Below, piece after piece: positions 48,176 through 56,616 of a DNA stretch of 64,000 bases (its first letter is position 1; every line of letters starts with the position of its first letter). The position numbers and the translations under genes were made by a program. Location: NCBI RefSeq assembly GCF_003633775.1, contig NZ_RBIN01000001.1, forward strand, positions 248,001 to 312,000. Direction: 5' to 3'. The notes under the pieces were generated by a model that made no database searches, was not told the DNA's origin, and saw only the letters and a program-made list of their open reading frames with translations. The stretch comes from Kushneria sinocarnis (GTDB lineage Bacteria > Pseudomonadota > Gammaproteobacteria > Pseudomonadales > Halomonadaceae).

Positions 48176-50845
48176 ATGACACGTTCGGGACGCGCCGTGT
48201 TCGGCGCCTGGCTGGTGGGCCTGGGTCTGACGCTGGCGGTGCCGGCGATGGCCGGCGACAGCCGTGATGTAGTGCGCGATACGCTGGACAACGGACTGCA
48301 GGTAGTGGTGGTCCACAGCGATCTGGCGCCGGTGGTGACCACCCAGATGAACTACCGGGTCGGCTCCAGCGAGGCGCCGGAGGGCTTTCCCGGCATGGCG
48401 CACGCCACCGAGCACATGATGTTCCGGGGCAGCCCGGGCCTGTCGAAGGATCAGCTGTCGGCCATCTCGGCCAGCATGGGTGGCGACATGAACGCCTTCA
48501 CCGCCCAGGACCTGACCCAGTACCACTTCACCGTGCCGCGCAATGACCTGGATGTCGCCCTGCATATCGAGGCCGCCCGCATGAAGGGGCTGGATCTGGA
48601 TGCCGACGACTGGCAGCAGGAGCGCGGCGCGATCGAGCAGGAAGTCTCCGGTGATCTCTCCAATCCGGCGTTCCGGTTCTACACTCAGCTGGTCGATGAA
48701 CTCTTCCGGGGGACGCCCTACGCCCATACCCCGCTGGGTACCCGCGATTCGTTCGACAGGACCACGGTGGCGCAGCTGCGGGAGTTCTACAGCAGCTGGT
48801 ATGTACCCAACAACGCCGTGCTGGTGATTGCCGGCGATGTCGATCCCGGGCAGACACTGTCGAAAGTGCGGTCACTGTTCGGCGATATTCCGCGCCAGCC
48901 GCTGCCCGAGCGCCCCGAATTCGAGTTCTCGCCGGTCAGGGGGCAGTCGCTCGAGCTCTCCACCAACAATCCCTATGGCTCGATCTACATGGCCTGGCGG
49001 CTGCCGGGGCTGCGTGATGACGATTTTGCCACGGCGAAGATCATGCTGGATGCGCTCGGCTCGCAGCGCGGTGAGCTGGCGGCCATGGGCTTCAACGGTA
49101 CGGCGCTGGCCGGTGGCATGGGGGGCCGGCTGATGCCGCATGCCGGGCTGGCGATGGCCTACGGGGCTTTCCCGGCCGACGGCGATCCGGCCCCGATCCG
49201 GGCGCGCATGCGCGAGATCATCCGCCATGTGGCTCACGAGGGCGTCGATCCCGCGCTGGTGGAAGCCGCCAAGCGACGGGCGATCGCGGCCATCGAATCG
49301 CGGCGCAATTCGATCTCCGGGCTGGCCGGGGCGTGGTCGGAGGCGCTGGTCGAACAGGGGGTCGACTCGCCCGACAGGCTGGTGGCGCGCATCGAGGCCG
49401 TGACACCCGAGCAGGTCAATGCGCTCGCCGAACGCGTACTCGACCCCGATCAGGCGATCATGGCGACGCTGACCCCCAAACAGTCCGGGGAGCCGGTGTC
49501 GAAGGAGGGCTATGGTCAGCCGGAAGAGTTCGGCACTACCCCGGAGAGCTCGGTGGAGCTGCCGCAGTGGGCGCAGCAGGCCTTTGCAAAGCTGGATATT
49601 CCGGTCTCCTCGCTCGAGCCGGCCGACATGCAGCTGGCCAACGGCATCCGCCTGATCGTGCAGCCCGAGCAGGCCAGCCAGCGGCTGACCCTGATCGGCG
49701 GCATCGACACCAATCCCGATCTGCAGGTGCCGGCAGAGCACACGGGTGTCGCCGAGCTGCTCGAGGGGCTCTATCAGTACGGCAGCGCGCAGCATGACCG
49801 ACTTGAACTGCAGCGCCGGCTGGATGCCATCGGCGCCGACGAGAGTGCCGGTTCGCGCTTCTCGCTGTCGGTGGCAAAGGAACACTTCGAGCAGGGCGTA
49901 CAGCTGCTCGCCGAACACGAGCAGCATCCGAACTTCTCGAAGCGGGCGTTCTCGATCCTCAAGCGCCAGCACGCCTCGTCGCTGCCGGGCTATCTCAACA
50001 GCCCCGACTTTCTCGATCAGCAGGCGATGCAGCAGGCCCTGCTGCCCGACGGGGACCCGGCGCTGCGGCACATGACGCCCGAGTCGGTGCAGGGACTGAC
50101 GCTGGATGACGTGCGAAACTACTTCCAGCAGGCGTATCGGCCCGACATGACCACCATCGTGGTGGTGGGCGATATCACGCCCGAGCGGGCCCGCCGGGTG
50201 GTCGAGCAGGCCTTCGGCGACTGGCAGGCCAGCGGACCGAAACCCGAGACCCGCTATCCCTCGGTGCCGCTCAACGAGGCATCGCGCTTTCACACGCCGG
50301 ACAGCTCGGCCCAACAGGCCAGCGTGAGTCTGGCGGAGATGGTGGATGTCGATCGTGACAGCCCCGATCGCTTTGCGCTCTATCTGGGCAACCAGATCCT
50401 CAGCGGCGACTTCTCCTCGCGGCTGCACCGGGCGCTGCGCGAGGATCGCGGGCTGGTCTATGGCGTCGGCTCGAACTTCTCCCTGCAGGCCCGGCGCGGC
50501 CGTTTCGAGGTGAGTTACGGCAGCGATCCGGAGAAGATCGAAACGGCTCGTTCGCTGATCCTGCAGAACCTGCAGCGCATGCGAAACGAACCGGTGTCGG
50601 GGGAGGAGCTGCACCGTGCCAAGGGCACCCTGCTGCGCCAGATGCCGCTGAACGAGTCGAGCTATGGGGCGATCGGCGGCCAGCTTTTGTCGCTGTCGCT
50701 CAACGGCAAGCCGCTCGATGCCAGTACCCGCGCCGCGCAGCACTATCTCGAGCTGACGCCGCAGGCGGTGCAGGCGGCCTGGCAGGCGCATGTGCGCCCG
50801 GATGACCTGGTGACCGGCGTGCGCGGCCCGGATTCCGGGCAGTAG
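48176..50845 (+). CDS. periplasmic M16 zinc metalloprotease (PqqL/pitrilysin type)
   Basis: An 889-residue exported protease with two M16 halves (about 35-450 and 460-889). The signal peptide (1-26) ends in PAMA. The inverted zinc motif HATEH (76-80) is in the first half, with the downstream glutamate in RGAIEQEVSGD. The second half keeps the fold but lacks HxxEH and has the R/Y-type element (EDRGLVYGVGSNFS), so it is the usual inactive partner domain. Such proteases degrade peptides up to a few kDa. It follows hemY at 82 bp and precedes a dipeptidase, which fits a peptide-degrading pair. Confidence 0.92.
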   Translation: MTRSGRAVFGAWLVGLGLTLAVPAMAGDSRDVVRDTLDNGLQVVVVHSDLAPVVTTQMNYRVGSSEAPEGFPGMAHATEHMMFRGSPGLSKDQLSAISASMGGDMNAFTAQDLTQYHFTVPRNDLDVALHIEAARMKGLDLDADDWQQERGAIEQEVSGDLSNPAFRFYTQLVDELFRGTPYAHTPLGTRDSFDRTTVAQLREFYSSWYVPNNAVLVIAGDVDPGQTLSKVRSLFGDIPRQPLPERPEFEFSPVRGQSLELSTNNPYGSIYMAWRLPGLRDDDFATAKIMLDALGSQRGELAAMGFNGTALAGGMGGRLMPHAGLAMAYGAFPADGDPAPIRARMREIIRHVAHEGVDPALVEAAKRRAIAAIESRRNSISGLAGAWSEALVEQGVDSPDRLVARIEAVTPEQVNALAERVLDPDQAIMATLTPKQSGEPVSKEGYGQPEEFGTTPESSVELPQWAQQAFAKLDIPVSSLEPADMQLANGIRLIVQPEQASQRLTLIGGIDTNPDLQVPAEHTGVAELLEGLYQYGSAQHDRLELQRRLDAIGADESAGSRFSLSVAKEHFEQGVQLLAEHEQHPNFSKRAFSILKRQHASSLPGYLNSPDFLDQQAMQQALLPDGDPALRHMTPESVQGLTLDDVRNYFQQAYRPDMTTIVVVGDITPERARRVVEQAFGDWQASGPKPETRYPSVPLNEASRFHTPDSSAQQASVSLAEMVDVDRDSPDRFALYLGNQILSGDFSSRLHRALREDRGLVYGVGSNFSLQARRGRFEVSYGSDPEKIETARSLILQNLQRMRNEPVSGEELHRAKGTLLRQMPLNESSYGAIGGQLLSLSLNGKPLDASTRAAQHYLELTPQAVQAAWQAHVRPDDLVTGVRGPDSGQ

Positions 50846-50875
50846 CCTCGGCCCGCGCGCACTTCAGGAGGTGGC

Positions 50876-51934
50876 ATGAACCCGAGCGTCCTGCCCGTTT
50901 TCGACGGTCACAACGATCTGCTGCTGCGACTCTACCAGGGCACGGTCGATGCCGAGGCGATCCGTGATGGCTGTCCCGGGGGCCACATCGACCTGCCGCG
51001 CGCCCGCCGCGGCGGCTGGGGCGGCGGGCTGTTCGCGATCTTCGCACCCCCGGTGGGCGAATCCGGTGTCGCGGGCATGGGAGCGTTCGACGGGACGGGC
51101 TACGATCTGCCGCTGCCGCCGGCACTGCCTGCCGACCAGGCACTGCCGATGGCACTGGCGCAGGTCGAACAGTTCGAGCGGCTGGCGGCACTGGGGGTCA
51201 TCACGCCCTGCACCACGGCAGGCGGGATTCGCGCGGCCCTGGGCAGTGAACGGCTGGCGGCGGTGTTGCACATGGAGGGCGCCGAGGCGATCGATGCCGA
51301 CTGCGAGGCGCTGGAACGCTTTCACGGCCTGGGGCTGCGCTCGCTGGGGCCGGTGTGGAGCCGTCCCACCGTGTTCGGCCATGGTGTGCCGTTTCGCTTT
51401 CCTGCCACCGGCGATACCGGTCCGGGGCTGACCGACGCCGGCCGGCGGCTGGTGCGCGAGTGCAACCGGCTCGGCATCATGCTGGATCTCTCCCATCTCA
51501 ACGAAGCCGGCTTCAATGACGTGGCGGCCCTCTCCGAGGCCCCGCTGGTGGCCAGCCACTCCAACGCCCACGCCCTCTGCCCCCATGCGCGCAACCTGAC
51601 CGACTACCAGCTTGACCGGATCGCCGAGCGCGGCGGACTGGTAGGCCTCAACTTCGCCGCGGCCTTCCTGCGCCCCGACGGCCGCATGAACGGCGACTTC
51701 GGGGTGGACCTCATGCTGCGCCATCTCGACCACCTGCTGGCGCATCTGGGGGAGCAGGGCGTGGGCCTGGGCTCCGACTTCGATGGCGCCACGGTCTCCC
51801 GCGAGATCGGTGACTGCAGCGGACTGCCGGTGCTGCGCGAGGCGCTGCAGCGTCACGGCGTCGATGCGCCGCTCATGACCCGGCTCTGTCACGCCAACTG
51901 GCTGCGCGTGCTGGAGCAGACCTGGGGCGAGTGA
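50876..51934 (+). CDS. M19 membrane-type dipeptidase
   Basis: A 352-residue amidohydrolase-fold enzyme of family M19 (renal dipeptidase). Zinc ligands are in FDGHND (H12, D14), LHMEGAEA (bridging glutamate), and the two histidines in LDLSHLNEAGF and VASHSNAHAL. GLGSDFDGA is the C-terminal metal/base motif. There is no signal peptide, so despite the family name it is probably cytoplasmic. CAGGAGGTGG lies just before ATG 50876. It follows the M16 protease gene by 30 bp, probably in one transcript. Substrates in the family include L-D dipeptides and other small amides. Confidence 0.92.
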   Translation: MNPSVLPVFDGHNDLLLRLYQGTVDAEAIRDGCPGGHIDLPRARRGGWGGGLFAIFAPPVGESGVAGMGAFDGTGYDLPLPPALPADQALPMALAQVEQFERLAALGVITPCTTAGGIRAALGSERLAAVLHMEGAEAIDADCEALERFHGLGLRSLGPVWSRPTVFGHGVPFRFPATGDTGPGLTDAGRRLVRECNRLGIMLDLSHLNEAGFNDVAALSEAPLVASHSNAHALCPHARNLTDYQLDRIAERGGLVGLNFAAAFLRPDGRMNGDFGVDLMLRHLDHLLAHLGEQGVGLGSDFDGATVSREIGDCSGLPVLREALQRHGVDAPLMTRLCHANWLRVLEQTWGE

Positions 51935-51941
51935 GCCTGCA

Positions 51942-53741
51942 CTAGCTCTTCAACAGCGCAGTCAGCACCCGACCATCGAGTGAGCCGCGCTCGGCCAGCC
52001 CGAGCCAGTGCGCAAGTGTTGCGCCGAGATCACTCATGCGTGGCAGTCCTTCACTGATCGCCAGGCCGGAGCGTTCGTCGGTGCGCACTCCCGGGCCGTG
52101 TAGCACGGCCAGCCCGTGATTGGAGGCAAAATCGGTGCGCGCGCTGGGGATCTGCGGGCCATGATTGGCCCCCGGGCTCTGCACCGGGGCAAGGGTATCG
52201 CCGTGCTGGTTGGTCCCCCAGACGAATCCCGGGCTGTAGGCAAAGAGGACATCGCCGGCATGTTCACCCCAGTAGCCCAGTACCTGGGCATCGCATTTTT
52301 TCAGCGCCACGGCGATCACGTTCTGCTCACCGTCGGGGGTGACGCAGTACCAGCTGGTGAGGGCGCGCAGAATACGGGTCTGCACTTGATCGAAATCGGC
52401 CGGCGCGACCACGCCTTCGGGGTCGCGTCCGGCCAGGTTGACGAAGATCTCCAGTCCGCCGCGCTCATCCTTGAGCAACGCTCGGCTTTGATGGCGGATT
52501 GGCTGTCCGTAGTCATCGAGCGTGCAGAGATCGAATGTTGCCAGCCGACGGTAAATATCGCAGAGATAGCGGTTGGGCACGTCGCCATGATCGGACGCCA
52601 GCACGATCAGGGTATCGTCACGGCGCTGCTGCAATAGGCGTCCTACGCCCTCGTCGAGCACCCGATAGGCACGGCGGATCACGTCCAGATAGCGTTCGCG
52701 CTGCTCGGGGCGGTAAAACGGCGAGGCGGGATCGCACTGGGCGAGACAGGTATGGTGAGTTTCGTCGTTGAGCCGGAATACCGTGGCGAACAGGTTGAAG
52801 TCGTGCTCGTTGAGCAGGGTCATGGCCGCATTGGTGAGCCAGTCGAGCTGATAGCGTCCCTCCTCGAAGCTGGTCTCGAACCAGCGCTCGTCGGGCGAAG
52901 CCGTGACCGTCCACTTCGAGATGAAGGGGCCATGCCGATCGATCAGGACACGTGCCAGCTCGGGCTGGCTGCTGTGCTCGGCCGGTACGGTAATCTGGGA
53001 CTGCAGCAGCTCGACATGGTGATGGATCGGGTCGAAGGCCAGCAGTTTGAAACGTACTCGTCCCGAGTATTCATCGTCACCGATCGGCAACCACTCGCTC
53101 CACTCGCCACTGCTCAGAGTGATGGGTCGATCGTGGCAATGCAGGGTCAGGCGCTCATCATCGGCTTGCATACGCAGTGACCGGGTGGTGCCATCGTTGA
53201 GCTGAAGGGTGGCGGTGAAGCCTTCGTCATGCACTTCGATCGCCCGACGATTGTGCTTCTGGTGATGGGCGAGCGTGGCACCGGCAGGCGGCCAACCCAG
53301 CGACTCCGAGGGCTGCGCTGTCACCGGTAGATCGTCCGTGGTGTGCAGGGCGGCAGCCGCCATTTCCATGGGGGCCGGGCCGGCACCGCTCCAGAAGGGC
53401 GCCAGGCAGAAATCCTGCGCGCCACTCGGCTGGAGACTTTCGGGAAAGTGCACCAGGGCACTCCTGTATCCCTGCTCGCTCATCAGCTCCAGCAGATGCC
53501 GAGTACCGACAGGCGGCATGCGCTGGCCGATCCAGCTGGTACCCGGTGCCTGGCCGGTCAGCATGGTCACGAAGTTGGTGTCACCCCAGGTCGAGATCCA
53601 GGGCATCAGTCGGGTCGCACCGCCCTCGTCGAGCAGGCGCCGGATGTTGGGCAGCACGCCTTCATCGCAGAAGCGCTCGAGTAGTTCCGGGATCAGCCCG
53701 TCCACGCCCAGTACCACGACCTTTCTCTGTGAATCCTGCAT
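51942..53741 (-). CDS. alkaline-phosphatase-superfamily phosphodiesterase/phosphatase, cytoplasmic
   Basis: A 599-residue protein with the alkaline-phosphatase-superfamily core. VVVLGVDGL supplies the first metal aspartate (D14), TWGDTNFVTML carries the candidate threonine nucleophile (T51 or T55), and NDETHH and the LASDHGD pair (D384, H385) supply the second site. SNHGLAVLHGPGVR holds the last metal histidine. About 200 extra residues between the nucleophile and the second site form a beta-rich insert. There is no signal peptide, which is unusual for scavenging phosphatases and implies an intracellular substrate. I chose the ATG with AGGA 8 bp upstream; one at 53750 is the alternative. It is the last gene of the LacI-controlled sugar-acid operon, and its substrate is unknown. 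Confidence 0.8.
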   Translation of the reverse strand: MQDSQRKVVVLGVDGLIPELLERFCDEGVLPNIRRLLDEGGATRLMPWISTWGDTNFVTMLTGQAPGTSWIGQRMPPVGTRHLLELMSEQGYRSALVHFPESLQPSGAQDFCLAPFWSGAGPAPMEMAAAALHTTDDLPVTAQPSESLGWPPAGATLAHHQKHNRRAIEVHDEGFTATLQLNDGTTRSLRMQADDERLTLHCHDRPITLSSGEWSEWLPIGDDEYSGRVRFKLLAFDPIHHHVELLQSQITVPAEHSSQPELARVLIDRHGPFISKWTVTASPDERWFETSFEEGRYQLDWLTNAAMTLLNEHDFNLFATVFRLNDETHHTCLAQCDPASPFYRPEQRERYLDVIRRAYRVLDEGVGRLLQQRRDDTLIVLASDHGDVPNRYLCDIYRRLATFDLCTLDDYGQPIRHQSRALLKDERGGLEIFVNLAGRDPEGVVAPADFDQVQTRILRALTSWYCVTPDGEQNVIAVALKKCDAQVLGYWGEHAGDVLFAYSPGFVWGTNQHGDTLAPVQSPGANHGPQIPSARTDFASNHGLAVLHGPGVRTDERSGLAISEGLPRMSDLGATLAHWLGLAERGSLDGRVLTALLKS

Positions 53742-53768
53742 GTTTGTCATCCTGATGAAGTGGTGCGA

Positions 53769-54920
53769 TCAGTCGTCGAGCCGGTAGTGGTCGATGACAC
53801 TGCGATCGATGTCGATTCCCAGCCCCGGGCGCTCAAGCACCTCAACACAGCCGTTGGCATTGAGTGCGAATTCGCCGCTGATCAGCTCGCGCCGGAAGGG
53901 GTGACTCGACTGGTCGTATTCGAGCATCGGCGCCTCCGGGGTCAGGGAGAGTGGCTGGGGCGGCAGAGTGGCGATGAACTGCACGGCGGCGGCCAGACCG
54001 ATGCCGGTGCCCCATACGTGTGGCATGACCGGGATGTGCCAGGCCTGCGCCAGTGCGGCGATGCGGCGACATTCGGTGATCCCGCCGGCGGCGCCGATAT
54101 CGGGCTGAATCACATCAAGCGCGCCCTCGCTGATGAAGTCGCGATAGCCGATGCGGGAGTATTCGTTCTCACCGGCAGCGATCCAGGTGCGTGACACGCC
54201 CTTGAGTTCGCGGTAACCGTGTCGGTTCTCCGGGCTCAACGGCTCCTCGAAGAGATGCACCCGGGTCTCTTCCAGCTCCATCAGGATTCGACGTGCGGCG
54301 GGCACGCTATAGGCGCAGTTGGCATCCATCATCAGGGCAATATCGTCCCCCACGGCTTCGCGTACGGCGCGCATGTCACGCAGGTCGGCCTCGATACCAA
54401 AGCCGGTCTTGAGTTTCATGGCCCGATAGCCATTGGCCTGGTGGCGCAGCGCCTCTTCCACCACTTCCTCGGGGTAACGACCCCCTTCACGGCGATAGAA
54501 CCCGGTGGCATAGGGTCTGATTTCGCGACGAAAGGCGCCGCCCAGCAGACGATGAATCGGCTGGCCGAGTGCCTTGCCGGCGAGGTCCCAGAGCGCGATA
54601 TCGATTGCCGCAATGCCGAACAGGGCGATGCCCTTCTGACCATAGGGGCGGGTATGGTTGTACATCTCTTCCCAGAGCACTTCGCGCTCGAAGATCGAGC
54701 GCCCGATGATCAGCGGTTTCAGGGCGTGCTCGACCATGGCGCGCGCCACTTGTGGTGGCTGCAGGCCGTGGTTGACGCACTCGCCCCAGCCGGTGAGACC
54801 TTCGTCGGTGACAATCTCGACCAGCATGGCGGTGCGGCGCTGTACCCAGCCCTGGGAGAAAGCGAACGGTTGCTCGAGTGGGGCGGCGAGCACATGGGTT
54901 TTCAGCTCGGTGATGATCAT
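53769..54920 (-). CDS. enolase-superfamily acid-sugar dehydratase/cycloisomerase (mandelate racemase subgroup)
   Basis: A 383-residue enzyme of the mandelate racemase subgroup. The base motif KxK is K169-L-K171, metal ligands are D199 (DAN), E225 (FEEP) and E251 (GENE), and the opposite-face base is the D274-H301 dyad (QPDIG, MPHVWG). From memory of the family, stretches such as IDIALWD-GK, GFGIEADLR and PHVWGTG are close to Agrobacterium D-galactarolactone cycloisomerase rather than to classical glucarate or galactonate dehydratases. ATG 54920 has AGGAG 7 bp upstream. It lies between the hexarate-type permease and the phosphatase-like gene. A hexaric or aldonic acid, or its lactone, is the likely substrate. 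Confidence 0.85.
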   Translation of the reverse strand: MIITELKTHVLAAPLEQPFAFSQGWVQRRTAMLVEIVTDEGLTGWGECVNHGLQPPQVARAMVEHALKPLIIGRSIFEREVLWEEMYNHTRPYGQKGIALFGIAAIDIALWDLAGKALGQPIHRLLGGAFRREIRPYATGFYRREGGRYPEEVVEEALRHQANGYRAMKLKTGFGIEADLRDMRAVREAVGDDIALMMDANCAYSVPAARRILMELEETRVHLFEEPLSPENRHGYRELKGVSRTWIAAGENEYSRIGYRDFISEGALDVIQPDIGAAGGITECRRIAALAQAWHIPVMPHVWGTGIGLAAAVQFIATLPPQPLSLTPEAPMLEYDQSSHPFRRELISGEFALNANGCVEVLERPGLGIDIDRSVIDHYRLDD

Positions 54921-54957
54921 TTCCGGCTCCTGGGTGATAGCGAAAGCGCGGGGTGGG

Positions 54958-56307
54958 TCAGTCGAAACGGATGCGTTCGATCCGGCCGACGATGAAGAGA
55001 TAACTGAAGACGGCTGTCAGGGCGTGGGCGATCACGAAAATCAGCGCACCATTGAAGGAGCCGGTGTCGTTGACGATGTAGCCGATCGCGATCGGCGTCA
55101 CGATGCCCGAACAGTTACCGAACATGTTGAACAGACCGCCGCTCAGGCCGCTGGCCTCTTTCGGCGCGACGTCGGACATGATTGCCCAGCCCAGGCCGCC
55201 AAAGCCCTTGCCGAAGAAGGCCAGTGCCATGATGGCCACGATCAGCCAGTCGATATCGATGTAGTTGCAGATCAGCATGCTGGTCGACAGCGTCATGCCC
55301 AGCACGATGGGGGTCTTTCGAGCCGCCGTCAGCGAATGCCCGCGGCGCAGCATCATGTCGGAAAAGACCCCGCTGAGAATGCCGCCGGCAAAGCCGCACA
55401 CGGCCGGGATCGAGGCCACGAAACCGGCCTCGAGGATATTCATGCCGCGGGCATCGACGAGATAGACCGGAAACCAGGTGAGGAAGAACCAGGTCAGCGC
55501 ATTGAAGCAGTACTGGCTGATATAGATGCCCACCAGCATGCGCGAGGAGAGCAGGCGCCGCAGGGTGCGCCCGGTATGACCACGCTGACTGGTCTGCGTC
55601 CGGCTGTCGTGATCCATGTCGACCAGCGCACCGCCCTCGGCGATATAGGCCACTTCGGCCTCGTTGGCGCGTTGATGATCGCGCGGGGCGTGCACCACGA
55701 CCAGCCAGATAAAGAAACACACCACGCCCAGCGCGCCCATGACGAAGAAGGTGGCCTCCCAGCCGAAATGGTAGGTCAGTGCCCCCATGATCGGTGCGAA
55801 CAGCACGGTGGCGAAATACTGTGCGGAATTGAAGATGGTGGCGGCCCGGCCGCGCTCCTGCAGCGGAAACCAGCTGGCGACAATGCGACTGTTGCCCGGA
55901 AAGGAGGGAGACTCCGCCAGCCCCACCAGAAAGCGCAGGACGAACAGCACGATCACGGCAGCCCCGGCGGTAAAGGCGCCCGCGGTGCCCTGAAAGAAGG
56001 TAAAGGTCGACCACAGCAGAATGCCGGCGGCATAAACCCGACGGGAGCCGAAGCGATCCAGCAGCCAGCCGCCGGGGAGCTGGGCAATGACATAGGCCCA
56101 TGAGAAAGCGGAGAAGATATACCCCATGGTGACGCTGTTGATCCCCAGGTCGTCGCGCAGTGCCGGTCCGACAATCGAAATCGCGGAGCGGTCGGCGTAA
56201 TTGATCAGGGTAATGCCGAACAGCATGGCAAGAATCAGATAGCGCACATGGGTCTGGCGTGGCTGGTCGGTCGTGGCGCTGGCACGGCTGCGGAACATCT
56301 CATTCAT
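54958..56307 (-). CDS. MFS permease, GudP/GarP-like hexarate transporter
   Basis: A 449-residue, 12-helix major-facilitator protein of the anion:cation symporter family. Matching elements to the E. coli glucarate/galactarate permeases are long: SAFSWAYVIAQLPGGWLLDR, GLAESPSFPGNSRIVASWFP, FNSAQYFATVLFAPIMGALT and FVASIPAVCGFAGGIL. Proton-coupled uptake of D-glucarate, galactarate or a close relative is therefore the best call. I chose the ATG at 56307 since upstream residues are not conserved. It is the first gene of the operon and is divergent from the LacI regulator, with an operator-like site 13 bp before its start. Confidence 0.9.
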   Translation of the reverse strand: MNEMFRSRASATTDQPRQTHVRYLILAMLFGITLINYADRSAISIVGPALRDDLGINSVTMGYIFSAFSWAYVIAQLPGGWLLDRFGSRRVYAAGILLWSTFTFFQGTAGAFTAGAAVIVLFVLRFLVGLAESPSFPGNSRIVASWFPLQERGRAATIFNSAQYFATVLFAPIMGALTYHFGWEATFFVMGALGVVCFFIWLVVVHAPRDHQRANEAEVAYIAEGGALVDMDHDSRTQTSQRGHTGRTLRRLLSSRMLVGIYISQYCFNALTWFFLTWFPVYLVDARGMNILEAGFVASIPAVCGFAGGILSGVFSDMMLRRGHSLTAARKTPIVLGMTLSTSMLICNYIDIDWLIVAIMALAFFGKGFGGLGWAIMSDVAPKEASGLSGGLFNMFGNCSGIVTPIAIGYIVNDTGSFNGALIFVIAHALTAVFSYLFIVGRIERIRFD

Positions 56308-56319
56308 GAGTCGTCTCTT

Positions 56320-56333
56320 TCGTAGCGCTGCAA
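56320..56333. promoter_or_regulatory. LacI-type operator, site 1
   Basis: TCGTAGCGCTGCAA matches 12 of 14 positions of the perfect palindrome at 56429, with the same CG-centred core. It lies directly upstream of the permease start, where bound repressor would block transcription or translation initiation. Confidence 0.6.
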
Positions 56334-56428
56334 AAAAGGTTGTGTGGCTCGAGACGAAAGGTGTTTCTCGGAATGCGTTTGATGAAACGCTGCACCCGTC
56401 GCCATGGGACACGATTTCGACATCTATT

Positions 56429-56442
56429 TCGTAGCGCTACGA
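56429..56442. promoter_or_regulatory. LacI-type operator, site 2 (perfect palindrome)
   Basis: TCGTAGCGCTACGA is a perfect 14-bp palindrome with the central CG typical of LacI-family operators, lying between the divergent permease and regulator genes. With site 1, about 109 bp away, it could support repression by looping. Confidence 0.75.
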
Positions 56443-56463
56443 TAGCGGTACGATTATTACGAT
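56438..56463 (+). repeat. three phased TACGAT direct repeats
   Basis: TACGAT occurs at 56438, 56449 and 56458, spaced 11 and 9 bp, that is about one helical turn each. The first copy is the right half of operator site 2. The others could extend cooperative binding or serve a second regulator. Confidence 0.5.
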
Positions 56464-56616
56464 CCCATCCCACCTTGGTCGCAGCTGACAGCCGGTCCGG
56501 CAGCCCCTCACGCGCCGGCAAGGTTGCGCTGTCTTCGGCCAGCAGAGAAGATGACTCGCCCGTCCGGAACTGCTTCGCAGCTCGGCATCATCGCTTGCAG
56601 AGGAAGTCGAACAGCC

